Assembly (NCBI GenBank): GCA_016793415.1
Contig: JAEUMC010000463.1
Location: 1 to 6,084, forward strand
Direction: 5' to 3'
Length of the DNA: 6,084 bases
DNA from: Devosia sp.
GTDB lineage: Bacteria > Pseudomonadota > Alphaproteobacteria > Rhizobiales > Devosiaceae
Numbering within the stretch: position 1 is the stretch's first letter; each line of letters starts with the position of its first letter. The position numbers were made by a program, and so were the translations under genes. This document shows positions 4,827 to 6,084 of the stretch, piece by piece. A model generated the notes under the pieces. The model saw only the letters and a list, made by a program, of their open reading frames with translations. It made no database searches and had not been told where the DNA came from.

Positions 4827-5852
4827 ATGCAGGCCGAACGAGAGAACCTCGACGAGGGCGAGCGCGTCATCGAAGCGCGGCTCGCGGCGATTATCGAGTC
4901 ATCCTTCGACGCCGTGATCGCCAAGGATCTGAACAGTGTGATCACGGACTGGAACCCTGCGGCCGAGCGGATGTTCGGCTACACCGCCGCGGAAGCGATC
5001 GGCCGTTCCATCACCATGCTGATCCCGCCGCACCTCATGAGTGAGGAAACTGACATCATCCGGCGCATCCGCGCCAACGAACGGATCGAAAGCTACGAGA
5101 CGGTGCGGCTGCGCAAGGACGGCAGCACAGTCTTCGTATCATTGACGGTCTCGCCGATCCGCAACACACGCGGCGAGGTGGTTGGCGCTTCAAAAATCGC
5201 CCGCGACGTCACCCAGACCAAGGAGAGCGAGCGGCGTATCCGCGTACTGCTGCGCGAGATCAACCATCGGGTGAAGAACCAGTACGCGGTGATCCTGTCG
5301 CTGATCCGCGAGACCGGCCTGAGTTCGGTATCGATCGATGAGTTCCAGGCGAAGATTCGCACCCGTATCGCCAGCCTCGCCGCGTCGCACGACCTGCTGG
5401 TGCGCTCCGAGTGGACCGGTTCCACGCTGGCCGAACTGGTCAAGGCGCAGCTCTCGCCGTTCGGGCACGAGGAACTGGTGACGATATCGGGGCCACTGGT
5501 CTCGATCTCGCCCAATGCCGTGCAGAATCTGGGCATGGCGTTTCATGAGCTGGGCACCAACTCAGCCAAGTACGGCGTGCTGGCAGGCAGGGGCGGCACA
5601 GTGACCGTGTCCTGGTCGCTGGGGCGCGGAGCGGCGCCCGAGCTGAAGGTGACCTGGGACGAGGTTTTTGACGAGCCGCTGGAGCCTGAGCCGCAAGGTG
5701 GGCGCGGCTTCGGCACGGTGGTGCTGGAGCGGGTCACGCCGGCTGCGCTCGATGGCCGGGCGCGCAGCGAACGGACGGCATCGCACATCACCTGGACGCT
5801 CGAAGCGCCGGCAAGTTCGGTGCTGGCGGCAGACGGCGGCGGCGACGCGTGA
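4827..5852 (+). CDS. PAS-domain HWE-family sensor histidine kinase (soluble)
   Basis: This 341-residue protein has an N-terminal PAS domain (about residues 15-130; DWNPAAERMFGY, RKDGSTVFVSLTVSPI) and an HWE kinase module. The phospho-acceptor is His147 in REINHRVKN; the dimerisation region continues to SLAASHDLL and WTG-STLAELVKAQLSPF, an HWE-type pattern. The ATP-binding part has FHELGTNSAKYG (239-250, with Asn245), the WDE motif (277-279) and GGRGFGTVVLE (291-301). No transmembrane segment or signal peptide is present, so it senses something inside the cell. The PAS domain lacks the NCRFLQ cysteine motif of LOV photosensors, so light sensing through flavin is unlikely. No response regulator is encoded next to it (orphan kinase). 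A GGGGG run 6-10 bases before ATG 4827 is the only ribosome-binding candidate. A stress-type promoter lies directly upstream, suggesting involvement in the general stress response. Confidence 0.93.
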   Translation: MQAERENLDEGERVIEARLAAIIESSFDAVIAKDLNSVITDWNPAAERMFGYTAAEAIGRSITMLIPPHLMSEETDIIRRIRANERIESYETVRLRKDGSTVFVSLTVSPIRNTRGEVVGASKIARDVTQTKESERRIRVLLREINHRVKNQYAVILSLIRETGLSSVSIDEFQAKIRTRIASLAASHDLLVRSEWTGSTLAELVKAQLSPFGHEELVTISGPLVSISPNAVQNLGMAFHELGTNSAKYGVLAGRGGTVTVSWSLGRGAAPELKVTWDEVFDEPLEPEPQGGRGFGTVVLERVTPAALDGRARSERTASHITWTLEAPASSVLAADGGGDA

Positions 5853-5901
5853 CTGCGGGCGCCGAAGCAGCCCTGATACAGTCCAACCTTGCTTTGGGGG
5901 G

Positions 5902-5986
5902 TGGTGGAGGGGACTGGATTCGAACCAGTGTACGCTAAGCGAGCAGATTTACAGTCTGCCGGATTTAACCACTCTCCCACCCCTCC
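5902..5986 (-). tRNA. tRNA-Tyr (anticodon GUA)
   Basis: On the minus strand a complete 85-base class II tRNA with encoded CCA (5902-5904). The acceptor stem GGAGGGG pairs with CCCCTCC; the anticodon stem GCAGA/TCTGC encloses CTGTAAA, giving GUA for tyrosine codons UAU and UAC. The long variable arm (CGC-TTA-GCG) is as expected for bacterial tRNA-Tyr, and the T-arm ACTGG-TTCGAAT-CCAGT is intact. It converges on the kinase gene with 49 bases between them; no clear terminator is visible on either strand there. Confidence 0.97.
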
Positions 5987-6000
5987 ATTCAGAGCCGGAG

Positions 6001-6016
6001 ACGGGGCGAACCCCGT
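6001..6016 (-). other. UUCG-loop hairpin in the tRNA-Tyr leader
   Basis: On the minus strand ACGGGG and CCCCGT enclose a TTCG tetraloop (UUCG in RNA), a very stable hairpin 14 bases before the mature 5' end of tRNA-Tyr. It would be part of the 5' leader removed by RNase P, and may define or protect the precursor. Confidence 0.45.
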
Positions 6017-6040
6017 GGTGCGGACGCGCCGCAGGGCGGG

Positions 6041-6069
6041 GTTATGCGGATAGGTCATACGACTGTCAA
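6041..6069 (-). promoter_or_regulatory. Promoter of tRNA-Tyr
   Basis: On the minus strand a perfect TTGACA (6069-6064) and CATAAC (6046-6041, 4 of 6) are separated by exactly 17 bases. The sequence right after the -10 is GC-only (CCCGCCC), the GC-rich discriminator typical of stable-RNA promoters under stringent control. Transcription would begin near 6034, giving a leader of about 48 bases. Confidence 0.7.
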
Positions 6070-6084
6070 CCTCGAATGCGGCGG

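Noticed and set aside
614..5986. tRNA genes as integration sites of a mobile element
   Set aside because: No integrase, no direct-repeat copy of a tRNA 3' end and no break in gene style next to any of the three tRNAs were seen.
5543..6058. Minus-strand open frame of 171 codons at the right end
   Set aside because: It runs through tRNA-Tyr and its promoter and lies opposite the kinase's ATP-binding domain, so it cannot be a normal gene.

Overview
The window is GC-rich DNA that looks like the chromosome of an alphaproteobacterium. Three things point there: an HWE-family histidine kinase with a match to the general-stress (EcfG-type) promoter in front of it, a small DUF1127-like gene divergent from a LysR regulator, and alphaproteobacterial-looking tRNAs. 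I cannot fix the order; Hyphomicrobiales and Sphingomonadales both fit. No transposase, integrase, phage gene, CRISPR array or rRNA is visible. Three tRNA genes, all on the minus strand, separate short blocks of mostly plus-strand genes.

Positions 1-700: the last codons of a possible upstream gene, a free-standing Fis/FlbD-type helix-turn-helix protein (42-293), a set of strong hairpins and a palindrome, a 30-residue putative membrane microprotein (443-535), then tRNA-Trp(CCA) on the minus strand. Positions 700-1490: a small exported four-cysteine protein (860-1138) closed by a clean hairpin terminator, then a 55-residue DUF1127-like gene on the minus strand, divergent from the LysR gene. The space between those two carries an inverted repeat that overlaps the likely lysR promoter.

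Positions 1489-3000: a GcvA-type LysR regulator, tRNA-Gly(UCC) on the minus strand, and a small exported protein of the thermonuclease (SNase) fold that has lost most of its catalytic residues. Positions 3000-4750: a two-gene operon with a 4-base ATGA overlap, encoding a sugar-phosphate isomerase/epimerase-type TIM barrel and an NAD-dependent epimerase/dehydratase-type SDR. The two enzymes probably act in sequence on a sugar or sugar acid, but no transporter or kinase is present to name the substrate.

Positions 4750-6084: a soluble PAS-HWE histidine kinase preceded by GGAAC-N16-CGTT, then tRNA-Tyr(GUA) on the minus strand with a near-consensus stable-RNA promoter. The most informative single signal is that stress-type promoter, which ties the kinase to the PhyR-NepR-EcfG general stress response. 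The rest is ordinary chromosomal content with several small genes that are easily missed. I saw no defence island or multi-gene novel system.
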